DNA from: a virus
Length of the DNA: 47,520 bases
Virus record (IMG/VR): IMGVR_UViG_3300036851_000055
Coordinates: 1-47,520 of that record
Strand: one strand, 5' to 3'
Part shown: piece after piece, positions 33,782 through 42,363 of the stretch
Layout: each line of letters starts with the position of its first letter
How positions within the stretch are numbered: position 1 is the first letter of the stretch
Position numbers and translations under genes: made by a program
Notes under the pieces: generated by a model
Databases searched by the model: none
What the model saw: only the letters and a program-made list of their open reading frames with translations
What the model was told of the DNA's origin: nothing

Positions 33782-34516
33782 TTACTCCGTTTTGGGTGTC
33801 TCCAAGCCGCTCTTAATCAGCTCGGCACGTCTTTCAATTTGGGTTACTATAGCCGCGTTGCGAGGATGCTCAGAGCCGAACATCTTCAGCGATTCCATAA
33901 TTGATTTGTAATCCCCGTTCGGCTCCCGCGTGGGCACGAACTCATGTCTCAGGGTTTCAACTTGTGGTCCAGGCGGAAGCTGATGCTCCACAACCGCAGT
34001 CCGCGTAACAAGGTGGGCTGCGGGCGGTAGCCCTTCTGTGGCGGCGCTCACCCGCTTTCTGGTCGCTGTGCGACCCCGCAGCCCACGAATCACACGGACA
34101 GCGGCCCATAGGACCGCAAGAGGAGGTAGCGAAGCTCCCGTACCGACACCAACCCAACCCGCCAATGCCCGGATCAGGGCCATTGATGGTGGTAAGAGGC
34201 GGAGTCCTGTGCCTGGGGTTGGGGGGTTGGTTTGGAGTCGGTTCAGTTGGGCCTCTAACTCCTCCGTATGTTGCTGCCACGAATGTACCGCCCGCTCGTG
34301 AGATTCCTTCAGACTAGCATACTGCGCCTCCAGCTCTGCCAATCGTTTTAGCGCCGCCTCCAGCGCCGCTTGTGTATCCGGGGATGGGTTTGGATTCGGA
34401 GACACGACCGGAGGGGATACCGGCTTACGGCGCTGGCACCAGCGGTCACTTGCTGCAAGACTATAGCTCTTACAGCTCAGAGAAAGGCAGGCCAGCAAGA
34501 TGATTAGCGTTCGCAT
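33782..34516 (-). CDS. Lipoprotein-like coiled-coil membrane protein
   Basis: 244 residues. MRTLIILLAC at the N-terminus fits a lipoprotein signal (L-L-A-C10); a Pro-rich linker, a coiled coil (ALEAALKRLAELEAQYASLK, HTEELEAQLNRLQ) and a hydrophobic span (SLPPLAVLWAAVRVI) follow. Layout and neighbours suggest a spanin-like or envelope lysis protein, with low certainty. Its start lies just 10 nt after the 28-bp element copy C. Confidence 0.6.
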   Translation of the reverse strand: MRTLIILLACLSLSCKSYSLAASDRWCQRRKPVSPPVVSPNPNPSPDTQAALEAALKRLAELEAQYASLKESHERAVHSWQQHTEELEAQLNRLQTNPPTPGTGLRLLPPSMALIRALAGWVGVGTGASLPPLAVLWAAVRVIRGLRGRTATRKRVSAATEGLPPAAHLVTRTAVVEHQLPPGPQVETLRHEFVPTREPNGDYKSIMESLKMFGSEHPRNAAIVTQIERRAELIKSGLETPKTE

Positions 34517-34517
34517 A

Positions 34518-34799
34518 TCAGTGATCTACCACGTTTTGTAGATTCGATGCAAGGGCACTTTCAAGACGGTTCAATGTTCTGGTCTGGTCTTCTATCAACT
34601 GGCTTTGGCGCTCAACAGACCTTTCCACACACGATACAAAGTCCAGGTGCCTACGCATAGCTATCGGGACTAGGCCCGTGTGTTCGTCAAACAGCCGAGA
34701 GCATAAGAAGCGGCAAACCCGCCAACCCCCGACCACAACCACGATCAAAAGCGTAGTCGAGACGCCAAACTGCTCCAGAAGCTTTTGAAGTGCCTCCAT
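34518..34799 (-). CDS. Holin-like small membrane protein
   Basis: 93 residues. One span (VSTTLLIVVVVGGWRVCRFL), then a coiled-coil tail (SVERQSQLIEDQTRTLNRLE). Size and layout fit a class III-like holin or an accessory membrane protein. The stop falls within the 28-bp element of copy C, so that copy is partly coding. Confidence 0.5.
   Translation of the reverse strand: MEALQKLLEQFGVSTTLLIVVVVGGWRVCRFLCSRLFDEHTGLVPIAMRRHLDFVSCVERSVERQSQLIEDQTRTLNRLESALASNLQNVVDH
34527..34554 (-). promoter_or_regulatory. Conserved 28-bp promoter-like element, copy C
   Basis: TACCACG, 3 nt, TGTAGATTC, 4 nt, CAAGG, identical in spacing and fixed bases to copies A and B. It sits at the 3' end of the holin-like gene, ending 10 nt upstream of the start of the lipoprotein-like gene (34516). 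As a promoter the transcript would start near the start codon. Confidence 0.55.
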
Positions 34800-35002
34800 G
34801 TACTCGCAGCGTACCGCAGTACGTCTCTGCGAAACAAGTCCAGCAGTACATAATGGAACTCGCCGCGACGCTCTAGCTCGGAGTCACACCACGCAACAAA
34901 AGTGCTGGGTTTTGCGAGAATAAAATCGAACCCACATGCATCCCGTATTTCAAAGACAAAATGCGAAAGAGAACAACGCTCTTGCCCGCGTACAGCGCGC
35001 AA
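34745..35002 (-). CDS. Possible small protein, TTG start
   Basis: 85 residues from TTG 35002: FDFILAKPSTFVAWCDSELE then ERRGEFHYVLLDLFRRDVLR and a basic helix. No ribosome site seen, and 55 nt overlap the holin-like gene. Included because it fills an otherwise empty stretch with plausible residues. Confidence 0.4.
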   Translation of the reverse strand: MRAVRGQERCSLSHFVFEIRDACGFDFILAKPSTFVAWCDSELERRGEFHYVLLDLFRRDVLRYAASTWRHFKSFWSSLASRLRF

Positions 35003-35014
35003 ATGTATGGCCGG

Positions 35015-35155
35015 TCAACCAAACGTAAGGCAATTGTGCCGATTCCATCCCTCAAGGAACCCGCCACACAATGTAGTAAACAAAGACGAATGCCCAGCCT
35101 CATGAAAGCGTACCGCACATGCCCGCATTCCAATGATCTCTTTTGTAGTCAACAT
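35015..35155 (-). CDS. Small protein with HEAGH motif
   Basis: 46 residues from ATG 35155, with AAGGAGG 4 nt upstream. RFHEAGHSSLF looks like the zinc motif of FtsH-like proteases, but no such domain could fit in 46 residues, so a coincidence or a remnant is likely. The ribosome site supports translation. Confidence 0.5.
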   Translation of the reverse strand: MLTTKEIIGMRACAVRFHEAGHSSLFTTLCGGFLEGWNRHNCLTFG

Positions 35156-35165
35156 GTGGCCTCCT

Positions 35166-36065
35166 TCAAATCTCATAAACGCCCGCAGTGACACCACAAT
35201 CTTCCTTCAAGCGGCGCTGCGTCAGCCGTACCTGGGACTCGCGTATGTCTATCCCAATCGCCCTACGCCCAGCCTTCACAGCAGCGGCGCACGTAGTACC
35301 AGAACCACAAAACGGATCAAGCACTGTACCGTCTGGTGGGCAAAAGGAGCGGATAAAGAAATCCGCTAGCTTTTCTGGGAAGGGGGCCTCATTCTCGTAC
35401 GCAAATTTACTACCCAACTTGCCGCCCCCTACTGGTATTGAAATCACATTGCCTGGATTGGCCTTCGTCGGTGGAGAATAATACCCGCGCATCGGAATAC
35501 CATCTGCGTCGTAACCCCGCATGGTCATCTTAGTGGACTTATGAGTAATCTGACGGCACTGCTTGTGTAGACCGTTCACACGCTCCCCCGACTGAATACG
35601 ATGAGAAGGCTCACCACCTATAGCATACTTCGGCTCGTGCCCCATCGCCTTGTTATCCGACCACGGCAACCGCCCCCGCTTCTGAGTAACGCAGACAATT
35701 CGCTCGTAGTCACTGCGCAACCAATCCGGTCCCCCACTCCCAGGAATACCGACGCGATGGAACAGAGGCGTATTGCGCAAGCAATGCCCGGCTCGGTGCA
35801 AGTCAGCTTCCAGCAATGCAGGAGTAGCGGACCACTGGTATCGCTTGGTGCGGCCAGCAACCACGAAAGCCGTCAACCCACGACATTGTGGCACACAAGC
35901 ATTGTAGACGCGAACCATCAAGTCCACCCACGCCTGCCCAGTCAAAGCAAAACCAATACCATAGGTTCTCGCATCCTCATACGGGGGAGAACCGAATACT
36001 AAGTCAACCGTATCCAAGATCGGCAACACTTGCAACAGGTTACCCACGTACAGGTCTACAAGCAT
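35166..36065 (-). CDS. DNA methyltransferase, N4/N6 (beta-class order)
   Basis: 299 residues. VFGSPPYED near residue 23-31 is the catalytic (S/D)PPY box; GTVLDPFCGSGTT near 257 is the AdoMet-binding motif, and the order (catalytic first) is that of beta-class enzymes. SPPY more often accompanies N4-cytosine methylation, DPPY N6-adenine. The target is unknown. No partner nuclease is seen. It may protect phage DNA or mark recognition sites. Confidence 0.85.
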   Translation of the reverse strand: MLVDLYVGNLLQVLPILDTVDLVFGSPPYEDARTYGIGFALTGQAWVDLMVRVYNACVPQCRGLTAFVVAGRTKRYQWSATPALLEADLHRAGHCLRNTPLFHRVGIPGSGGPDWLRSDYERIVCVTQKRGRLPWSDNKAMGHEPKYAIGGEPSHRIQSGERVNGLHKQCRQITHKSTKMTMRGYDADGIPMRGYYSPPTKANPGNVISIPVGGGKLGSKFAYENEAPFPEKLADFFIRSFCPPDGTVLDPFCGSGTTCAAAVKAGRRAIGIDIRESQVRLTQRRLKEDCGVTAGVYEI

Positions 36066-36433
36066 CGCAAATCCTCTGTCCGTTTGACGCCACGACGTAC
36101 ACAGCCATTCTCCAAGTCAAGCCCGCCCATGTACGCCAAGCGGATGATGTGATAGACTCGCAGAGCGCGATAGAGCGCTACACACTTCTCCGTAACTCGC
36201 CAATCCGATAGGTAGCGATCACGTAGACGAAGGAAGACACGCTTCGCGCGAGCAGGCTCCCAGAGCGCCAAGCGATCCACAACAGCTTGCGTGATCTCTT
36301 GACCAGAATTGACCGCATCCACAGCCGCCGCCAGCCGCTCCCAATACGGATCAGGCTCGTGGTCGTAACGCGCAGCCCCATTCTTGGCAGGAGTTGAGCG
36401 CGCATCGTCTTCGTAGGTTTTGTCTGTTTCCAT
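36056..36433 (-). CDS. Helical protein, unknown
   Basis: 125 residues with several helices (YWERLAAAVDAVNSGQEI, CVALYRALRVYHIIRLAYMG). No motif. The end overlaps the methyltransferase start by 10 nt, suggesting coupling. Confidence 0.5.
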   Translation of the reverse strand: METDKTYEDDARSTPAKNGAARYDHEPDPYWERLAAAVDAVNSGQEITQAVVDRLALWEPARAKRVFLRLRDRYLSDWRVTEKCVALYRALRVYHIIRLAYMGGLDLENGCVRRGVKRTEDLRCL

Positions 36434-36441
36434 GTGGCCCC

Positions 36442-36819
36442 CTAATTAGAGAAGCCACAAGATTCGCGAAGTGTGTCAACACAAGCACGGATCAAGGCCG
36501 TCAAACGGTCTTGAGGATTCGATTGACAGGCAGCCATACAAAGACGAGCCGTGGGCACGGAGCGAAGCGCCATAACGCAAAGCTCACGCCGCTCCGCATC
36601 TTCCGCAGCGGCGATCTCTCCATCCGTGTACGGCAAAACCTCACACGTCCAGTAACAATCCTCAACAAACTTCTTCGCATCCTCCAGAGAAACGTCATAC
36701 TTATTCAACGGACGGGATGAGCCATCCAGCTGTACCACAACGCCAGACCCATCCAGCATGTACTCTAAACAATCAGTGCCGTCCGCAAATCCCTTGACGT
36801 GACGAAAGCGCAGGACCAT
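36442..36819 (-). CDS. Hypothetical protein with Cys-rich helix
   Basis: 125 residues. A beta start (LEYMLDGSGVVVQLDGSS) and helices with five Cys (RELCVMALRSVPTARLCMAA, ALIRACVDTLRESCGFSN). Family not recognised. Confidence 0.5.
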   Translation of the reverse strand: MVLRFRHVKGFADGTDCLEYMLDGSGVVVQLDGSSRPLNKYDVSLEDAKKFVEDCYWTCEVLPYTDGEIAAAEDAERRELCVMALRSVPTARLCMAACQSNPQDRLTALIRACVDTLRESCGFSN

Positions 36820-36855
36820 GCCTCTTACTCCTTCTCTGCGTCGGTTCCGAGCCGA

Positions 36856-38523
36856 CTAGGTTCCGGCCTCAACTAGCACAACCGAGTCTTCCACCGTCTG
36901 ACGCAACAACACGAAAGGTTGGAAAGGTTCCGAATCTTTCTGCTTGATGCACGTCAGTGTCACCAAGCCAGCGTCACCATCCGCACGAATGATCGAATCA
37001 CATGCCCCGGATAATACAGAACTCCCGCGTTCGGTCAAGCCCATCTTTCCCGCGTGATGTACCACCAGCACACTCGCACCACTGGAATTCTTGATACGGT
37101 CCAGATTCGCCACAACCTTGCTCATATCGTGGGCGCTGTTCTCATCCACCCCCACACAGCACCGATTCAGCGTGTCGAACACTACGAGACGCGGCTCCGG
37201 TATTTCTCCGTCAAGGTGCAACAACAGCTTCGATACGTCCTTGTCGGACGAGAGTTGAATCGGGTGTTTGAATAACCGAAGTCCTAGCTTTTGGTCAAGG
37301 GGAAACCGATTGAATTGTTTCCAAGCACGCACACGCTTTCCGATGCCCCAAACCCCTTCGCCAATCACGTACACCGATTGACCAGATAGAACCGACTGGC
37401 CAAGCCACGGCTTGTTAGCCGCTACCGATAGGCACCAATCGAGGGCTACAAATGTCTTGTAGCTACCATACTTGCCCCAGAGCATCGCCAGTGTGCTTTC
37501 GAGCAACACATCCTTGACCAGCCATTCCGGGGGGTCAATGCGGATTACTCCGTCATCGTCCACCCATTCCAAGCCGGCCTCCTCTGGCGTATATTCCTTA
37601 CGGACGTAGGAGTACGCTGAAGCCAGCAGACTATTCATCCAATCGGTTCGGTTGACCTTATCTAGCCCGTTCTGTGCCCCCCACGCCTTGAGAGCCGCAA
37701 GCACTTCCTGTGGAGATATGTAATGCTTGATGAGAGCGTTAGCAATGCTTTGGGCTACTGCCGAACGGCTAGTATCAGCCATCCCGTCAGTAACACCAAG
37801 CCAGCGACGGCGCAAAGAAGTATTCCTGTCCAGTAGTGCTTGTACCGCCTCCGGTATGCGTCCGCCCGATAACGACACATTATCAACAGATACGTCGCCG
37901 TCAGTAATAGCATGGTAAGCATTGCGCACGACCTCCGCGTTTCTCTCCAATTTCTCCTGGGTCAAACCCTCCAGCACCGCCTCAGTGTCTAACTCAACCC
38001 CTAGCACGCTAATAAACGCTGACTGACCCCAAAGCGGATAGCGTATCAGATTCCCAAGCCTCCGGCCACTGAGGGTGTCCTGCTTCGGGTACACTTCAGC
38101 CGGTACATCAGCAGCACTGAGGCACTCGTAGAGTAGCCGACGAACTGCTACCGCTGGGACCGGCTCCGAGAAGCATACCCATAGATGCGCCCCAACCCCG
38201 GATTGACTACGTTCGATCAATACGGAGAGATCACGCTTCAGCATCTCGTGGTACACGGATCGGACTTGCTCTAACCACGCCGGGTTGTCTCCACCGTGGT
38301 TGTCGATGTCGATAGCAGCACATGATACTGTGCTGTCTGAGTGCATCAGATAGAAACCGTAGCAGTGCCGCTGTTCCAGGTGTTCGCGAAGCGTCTCAGG
38401 CGTGACGCGCCCAGCTACAGGGCGCGGGGTAGCCCCATCGGTTCCGAGATCAGCATAGTGGGTGTCACTGCCGGAGAATAGCTCTAAGATTCTGGTTTCC
38501 ATACCGGGAGTCTGCCTCTCCAT
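36856..38523 (-). CDS. Primase-helicase (AEP primase + RepA/RecA-like ATPase)
   Basis: 555 residues (or 548 from ATG 38502). The N-terminal AEP primase has SCAAIDIDNHGGDNP (acidic pair), SGVGAHLWVCF and RLGNLIRYPLWGQSAF. The C-terminal ATPase has AMLWGKYGSYKTFVALDW (P-loop GKYGSYKT), PRLVVFDTLNRCC (Walker B) and VLVVHHAGKMGLTERGS. Such fusions prime and open the fork in one chain. It overlaps the zinc protein gene upstream. Confidence 0.85.
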   Translation of the reverse strand: MERQTPGMETRILELFSGSDTHYADLGTDGATPRPVAGRVTPETLREHLEQRHCYGFYLMHSDSTVSCAAIDIDNHGGDNPAWLEQVRSVYHEMLKRDLSVLIERSQSGVGAHLWVCFSEPVPAVAVRRLLYECLSAADVPAEVYPKQDTLSGRRLGNLIRYPLWGQSAFISVLGVELDTEAVLEGLTQEKLERNAEVVRNAYHAITDGDVSVDNVSLSGGRIPEAVQALLDRNTSLRRRWLGVTDGMADTSRSAVAQSIANALIKHYISPQEVLAALKAWGAQNGLDKVNRTDWMNSLLASAYSYVRKEYTPEEAGLEWVDDDGVIRIDPPEWLVKDVLLESTLAMLWGKYGSYKTFVALDWCLSVAANKPWLGQSVLSGQSVYVIGEGVWGIGKRVRAWKQFNRFPLDQKLGLRLFKHPIQLSSDKDVSKLLLHLDGEIPEPRLVVFDTLNRCCVGVDENSAHDMSKVVANLDRIKNSSGASVLVVHHAGKMGLTERGSSVLSGACDSIIRADGDAGLVTLTCIKQKDSEPFQPFVLLRQTVEDSVVLVEAGT

Positions 38524-38801
38524 GTGTAGTATATACGCATTGCCTCCCCGCTAAAATCCCTCAACGTACAACACCCTGGGTTGAGATACGATGTTCCGGG
38601 CGTCAAATCTCTCACCCGCCCATCGTCATTGAACAAATATACCACGCTTACAGCACAGCCGCACGAATGACGTATCTCAGTGGGGGTATACCCGGCCTCC
38701 GTAGCACGCTGCACCGCTCCCGACACACCACACGCCCGGCAATCCTCCACCACAGTAAAGCCACGGTACTTGCCGGTCCCCAAGCAATCAGGACAACTCA
38801 A
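38484..38801 (-). CDS. Zinc-finger protein (DnaJ-type knuckle)
   Basis: 105 residues. CPDCLGTGKYRG and EDCRACGVSG are DnaJ-style CxxCxGxG knuckles near the N-terminus; HSCGCAVSVVYLFNDDGRVR follows. It overlaps the polymerase end by 14 nt. It is a small zinc protein of the replication group, role unknown. Confidence 0.65.
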   Translation of the reverse strand: MSCPDCLGTGKYRGFTVVEDCRACGVSGAVQRATEAGYTPTEIRHSCGCAVSVVYLFNDDGRVRDLTPGTSYLNPGCCTLRDFSGEAMRIYYTWRGRLPVWKPES

Positions 38802-40641
38802 GCTTGACTCCTTTGTCCCAAGACTCGTGTACCAAGGAGACCTCCACCGGCGTAGGAATTGTAATCACACCGGAAGGGTCTTGCTCCATCAGCCGCTTCA
38901 GACTGCCAGCAATGTCGGTGATTGGCTCATTCGCGTCAAGCTCAAAAACCAGCTCATCGTGAATCTGGAGCACCAGATACCCACGAATTTTCTCAGCCAG
39001 CAACCAGTTACGACAACGGATCATGGCCCGCTTGGCTATTTGGCCGGCAGTCCCTTGATCCACATAGTTACCTGCATCCTTCGGGTTACGAGGCCAGCAG
39101 CGGTAGCCAAACAGCGTATGTACGTAACCACATTGGCAGCACTCCTGAGTCTGCTTACGCCCGAACTCCTTGACCCCCGGATAAGCTTGATGGTACGCGG
39201 ACAGGAACAGTCTTGCCTTCTCAGGATCGCCAGTCTTGCGGGTCAGAGCTGGGATACCTCCCCCATACTGCACAGCGAAGTTGACAATCTTCCCATCCCC
39301 ACGCTCCGCCTTGCTCACATCCTTGCGACCGTATATCTGGCCGGCAGTCTCAGCGTGGAAGTCGCGGTTGTTCTTGAATACGTCCAGTAGTCTAGGATCA
39401 CCCGATAGCTGTGCCATCAAGCGAGCCTCTAGTTGGTTATAGTCACAGCACAACCAGACCTTGCCGGGGCGTGGGCCGAATAATGACCGGAGCGGGGAGT
39501 GTTCTTGCTTGCTCACGTTTTGCAAATTCGGGTCGTTGCTACTCAACCGAGTCCCACGTGTCCTAGCCGTATTAAAGTGGGAATGGATTACCCACAAACC
39601 ATCTTCTTGAAGCGCTACGCTGTCGTACTCGTCAACGTAGTCCATTCCCTTCTGAGCACCACGGTAGTCCATCAACCGTGTGAGGAATCGGAGTGAATCC
39701 CCCGTAGCGTAAGGCGTGATTTTGTCAATCGCCTCCACCGAGATCGAAGGCCCGCTCTTGCCCTGCACCAGTACCGGAAGTTTGAACTTCCCATACACCA
39801 CATCACGCACTTGCGGTTGTGATCGTAAGTTCAGCGTCTTCCCCGCCAATCGGTTCAAGTCATTGGACGCATCCTGTATCTCACGTGTCAACCGCTCCCG
39901 CTGCGGCTTGGCCGCTTCCTCCAAATAGTGTATACCAACATCCTCCATTTCCATTGTGACACGTAAGGAGTCCATCTGTTCATGGTACTGCTGCCACAGA
40001 CTCAATCGTTTCAATTGCTGCGTTAAGAAGAACCACAGGCCCATTGTCCGCTCAACATCCCCGGTAGCGTACTGCCTACAGGTCTGATCCTGTGGGAACA
40101 TCACGCGGGGGAGCCACATATCGGCCTTAGCCGAATCCGCAAGCATGTACTGCGAAACTACGTCTGGGTCAAAGCCTTCCAACGTGGGAGGTATGCCCGT
40201 CTTCTTGCCACGCTTAACCCAATGCTTTGCGGTAGAACAAATGCGGTGACAGCGATTCACAAGAGCAACCAGCATCTCCTCATCACTGCTTGGATAGTCG
40301 ATATGTAGTTCAGCCAGCTCCTTGAGACCAAGCTTCTGACCACTACAGCAAGCATGGGCCGCTACCATAGTGTCTTCGTATGGCTCAGTAACGACAATAC
40401 CTAGCAAAGCCAAAGCGCGAATATCAAAAGACGCATTGTGAAAGATAAGATGCTTGCCCGCGATCAATCGCTTAATTGCTGCAACGTCACTACGGCGTAT
40501 CTCAGGAATCCGCGTGAATGGGTCTACCGCCCACTCCCAATACCAGACTTGACCGTCTTCATCACAGGCGGAAACAGCAAACGGGAAGTCTCCATGCCGA
40601 AGCCTTACGCCAGTCGCCTCAGTGTCCAATGCTAGCTTCAT
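38788..40641 (-). CDS. DNA polymerase, family A, with 3'-5' exonuclease
   Basis: 617 residues. Exo motifs are LALDTEATG at 3-11, FHNASFDIRAL near 72 and YATGDVERTMGLW near 190; polymerase motifs are LCCDYNQLEARLMAQLSGD (A), IVNFAVQYGGG (B) and LVLQIHDELVFEL (C). No 5' nuclease domain. It is the likely replicative enzyme. Start ATG 40641 has no ribosome site and abuts a terminator tail (see finding). Confidence 0.95.
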   Translation of the reverse strand: MKLALDTEATGVRLRHGDFPFAVSACDEDGQVWYWEWAVDPFTRIPEIRRSDVAAIKRLIAGKHLIFHNASFDIRALALLGIVVTEPYEDTMVAAHACCSGQKLGLKELAELHIDYPSSDEEMLVALVNRCHRICSTAKHWVKRGKKTGIPPTLEGFDPDVVSQYMLADSAKADMWLPRVMFPQDQTCRQYATGDVERTMGLWFFLTQQLKRLSLWQQYHEQMDSLRVTMEMEDVGIHYLEEAAKPQRERLTREIQDASNDLNRLAGKTLNLRSQPQVRDVVYGKFKLPVLVQGKSGPSISVEAIDKITPYATGDSLRFLTRLMDYRGAQKGMDYVDEYDSVALQEDGLWVIHSHFNTARTRGTRLSSNDPNLQNVSKQEHSPLRSLFGPRPGKVWLCCDYNQLEARLMAQLSGDPRLLDVFKNNRDFHAETAGQIYGRKDVSKAERGDGKIVNFAVQYGGGIPALTRKTGDPEKARLFLSAYHQAYPGVKEFGRKQTQECCQCGYVHTLFGYRCWPRNPKDAGNYVDQGTAGQIAKRAMIRCRNWLLAEKIRGYLVLQIHDELVFELDANEPITDIAGSLKRLMEQDPSGVITIPTPVEVSLVHESWDKGVKLELS

Positions 40642-40678
40642 AAATAAAAATGCGGATTCTTTTCATGGAAGAATCCGC
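40641..40678 (-). terminator. Rho-independent terminator directly before polymerase start
   Basis: GCGGATTCTT (40652-40661) and AAGAATCCGC (40669-40678), a perfect 10-bp stem with a 7-nt loop, followed on the minus strand by ATTTTTATTT, which ends at the ATG of the polymerase. It would end the upstream message and leave the polymerase to read-through or another signal. Confidence 0.9.
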
Positions 40679-40696
40679 CAAGACCCATCCTATCGC

Positions 40697-41017
40697 CTAG
40701 TCAGCCACTTGCAACGTCACGCCATGCTTCGCAGCATCCTTGATGTAGTGGGCTATTGTCGAGAGAATCGTAGCCCGCTTTTCGATCTTCTGGAGAATCT
40801 TGGAAGCTTTCGACACCGCATGAGCCTCTACGGCGTTCATGAAATCGAGACCGAGATCGGACAGTGGACCATCCGAAGGGCATCCGTCCGCCAGGCGCTC
40901 CGTCTTGAGCGAACCACAAGCACACGTCACCCAATCACAAGCGAGTCGAACATCATCATCCGTAAACTCGCCACGTTTCTTCGCCGACTTGATTCGACTG
41001 TACCATGTCTTCGCCAT
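40697..41017 (-). CDS. Helical protein, unknown
   Basis: 106 residues: a basic start (KTWYSRIKSAKKRGEFTDDD), a Cys pair (TCACGS) and C-terminal helices (SKILQKIEKRATILSTIAHY). It is the last gene before a terminator and lies within the replication group. No family recognised. Confidence 0.55.
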   Translation of the reverse strand: MAKTWYSRIKSAKKRGEFTDDDVRLACDWVTCACGSLKTERLADGCPSDGPLSDLGLDFMNAVEAHAVSKASKILQKIEKRATILSTIAHYIKDAAKHGVTLQVAD

Positions 41018-41026
41018 ACGTCTCCT

Positions 41027-41734
41027 TTAGGCCGCTGTGGACCAAACCAATTCACCAACCGGAATAACCTCTTTCGCCCGCGACTTCGGGAACCGCACCA
41101 GAACCTCCCCCGACTCCGGGCGAAGGCTGACGACCTTCCCGACACGCTCACCAATATCTGCGCTGTTGTGCGTCACATCTGCGCCCACTGCCGGGAACTC
41201 ATAATCCGTGGGAGCCTCCGGCTTCTCCACTTCCACAGGCTCAACCTTATGCACCGTGACCTTCTGAAACGGACGGCCAGTAGACTTAGTGGGCTTCGTC
41301 TCCGCAGAGATCATCACGTTAGGCTTCGCCTCCGTGATCGCCTTACCCAGCTCATCCAGCGTATCGAACGCAAATGCAAGACCAAGAGCGTCCGCAAACT
41401 CCTTGGCGAACTTCTTTACCTGCTTCGCCTTCCAGTCCACCAACAAATCGCCCTTCGCAACGTACTGATGACCCTTCTGCGCACCACTCAGGCCAATCAT
41501 CTTCACGGAGAAGATCACGGCGTTATCGGTCTCGTCAATACCCGCGCTACTAACCTTCGTCTGGAAAAACTTACCATCCGGGCCGTACTCAAAATCGCCT
41601 TCTTGACTAGCAGACTCGAAAGCATCCTTGGCCCCCGCCTCAATAGCCCGTCGCTTCCAACTTGGTACTGTCGCCTTCGCAGGCGCACCAGTCTTAGGTT
41701 GCAGGCCCGGAGGCACCACCGGATTTGGTTTCAT
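41027..41734 (-). CDS. Possible ssDNA-binding/recombination protein, unknown
   Basis: 235 residues. A Pro/Ala/Lys-rich start, then a beta core (FFQTKVSSAGIDETDNAVIF, GLSGAQKGHQYVAKGDLLVD), a helix with Lys, and a beta C-terminus (EVLVRFPKSRAKEVIPVGEL). Place between exonuclease and polymerase suggests recombination or ssDNA binding; I see no diagnostic motif. Confidence 0.5.
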   Translation of the reverse strand: MKPNPVVPPGLQPKTGAPAKATVPSWKRRAIEAGAKDAFESASQEGDFEYGPDGKFFQTKVSSAGIDETDNAVIFSVKMIGLSGAQKGHQYVAKGDLLVDWKAKQVKKFAKEFADALGLAFAFDTLDELGKAITEAKPNVMISAETKPTKSTGRPFQKVTVHKVEPVEVEKPEAPTDYEFPAVGADVTHNSADIGERVGKVVSLRPESGEVLVRFPKSRAKEVIPVGELVWSTAA

Positions 41735-42363
41735 ATTCCTAGCTCCTTTTGTAGTTGGTACAGATCACGCCAATGAGTAAACACTGTAAACGCAGTGTCA
41801 ATCGTATCACGTGGAATCGGATACGTTGTGAACTCGCCACTCTCCTTGTCCAGATGCAGGATGTACGCCAGACTGATCGGAACTCCCTGGACCTCCTCAT
41901 AGATGTTGGCGTATGCGGCCACTTGCACAATGAATTCTGGATACACGCCTTTACTGGTCTTGAAGTCCACCAAATAGGTGTCATCATCCTGAGATACTAC
42001 AAGGTCCAAAGTGCCCCCACACTTTAGCTCTGGAGAAACCAGCGATAGCTCAGAGGCTACCAGCGTGAAGCTATACTGCTCCCGCCAAGATTCAAACCCA
42101 GCGTAAGCCCGCTTCCCCGCCTTCACTACGTCAGCAGGATACACCGTCCAATCGAACGGCTTCTCAGTAAAGTGACTGCGGATTAACTCATGGCACACGG
42201 TGCCGGCATCCGCCGCCTTCGCCTTCTGTTGCATCGGGTCATTGCCGGCAGTAGCTTCACGAACGGCCCACATCATCAATGCCCGCTTGTTCCAACCCGA
42301 TTGCGAGTCGATAACCGTAGTAACACCGGGGACACGCTTACCGTTGAGGTAGTATGTACGCAT
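41731..42363 (-). CDS. PD-(D/E)XK exonuclease (RecB/Cas4-like)
   Basis: 210 residues. AGTVCHELIRSHF, CGGTLDLVVSQDDDTYLVDF then KTSKGVYPEFIVQVAAYANI are in the order of the RecB/Cas4 fold (D in GGTLDLVV, D and K in LVDFKT, Q in QVAAY). It probably degrades or resects DNA for recombination. Start and stop overlap neighbouring genes by 1-4 bases. Confidence 0.8.
   Translation of the reverse strand: MRTYYLNGKRVPGVTTVIDSQSGWNKRALMMWAVREATAGNDPMQQKAKAADAGTVCHELIRSHFTEKPFDWTVYPADVVKAGKRAYAGFESWREQYSFTLVASELSLVSPELKCGGTLDLVVSQDDDTYLVDFKTSKGVYPEFIVQVAAYANIYEEVQGVPISLAYILHLDKESGEFTTYPIPRDTIDTAFTVFTHWRDLYQLQKELGI

Noticed and set aside
35015-35155. FtsH-type protease from the HEAGH motif
   Set aside because: 46 residues cannot hold the M41 fold; the match is a five-residue motif only.
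38788-40641. 2-aminoadenine (Z-genome) phage hypothesis
   Set aside because: A family A polymerase and a DUF5664-type enzyme are present, but no PurZ-like adenylosuccinate synthase or DatZ-like HD protein was seen.
40622-41776. Long rightward open frame (384 codons)
   Set aside because: It covers three convincing leftward genes (polymerase start, 40697-41017 and 41027-41734), has an Arg/Leu/His-rich composition with no domain, and no ribosome site. It is a shadow frame.
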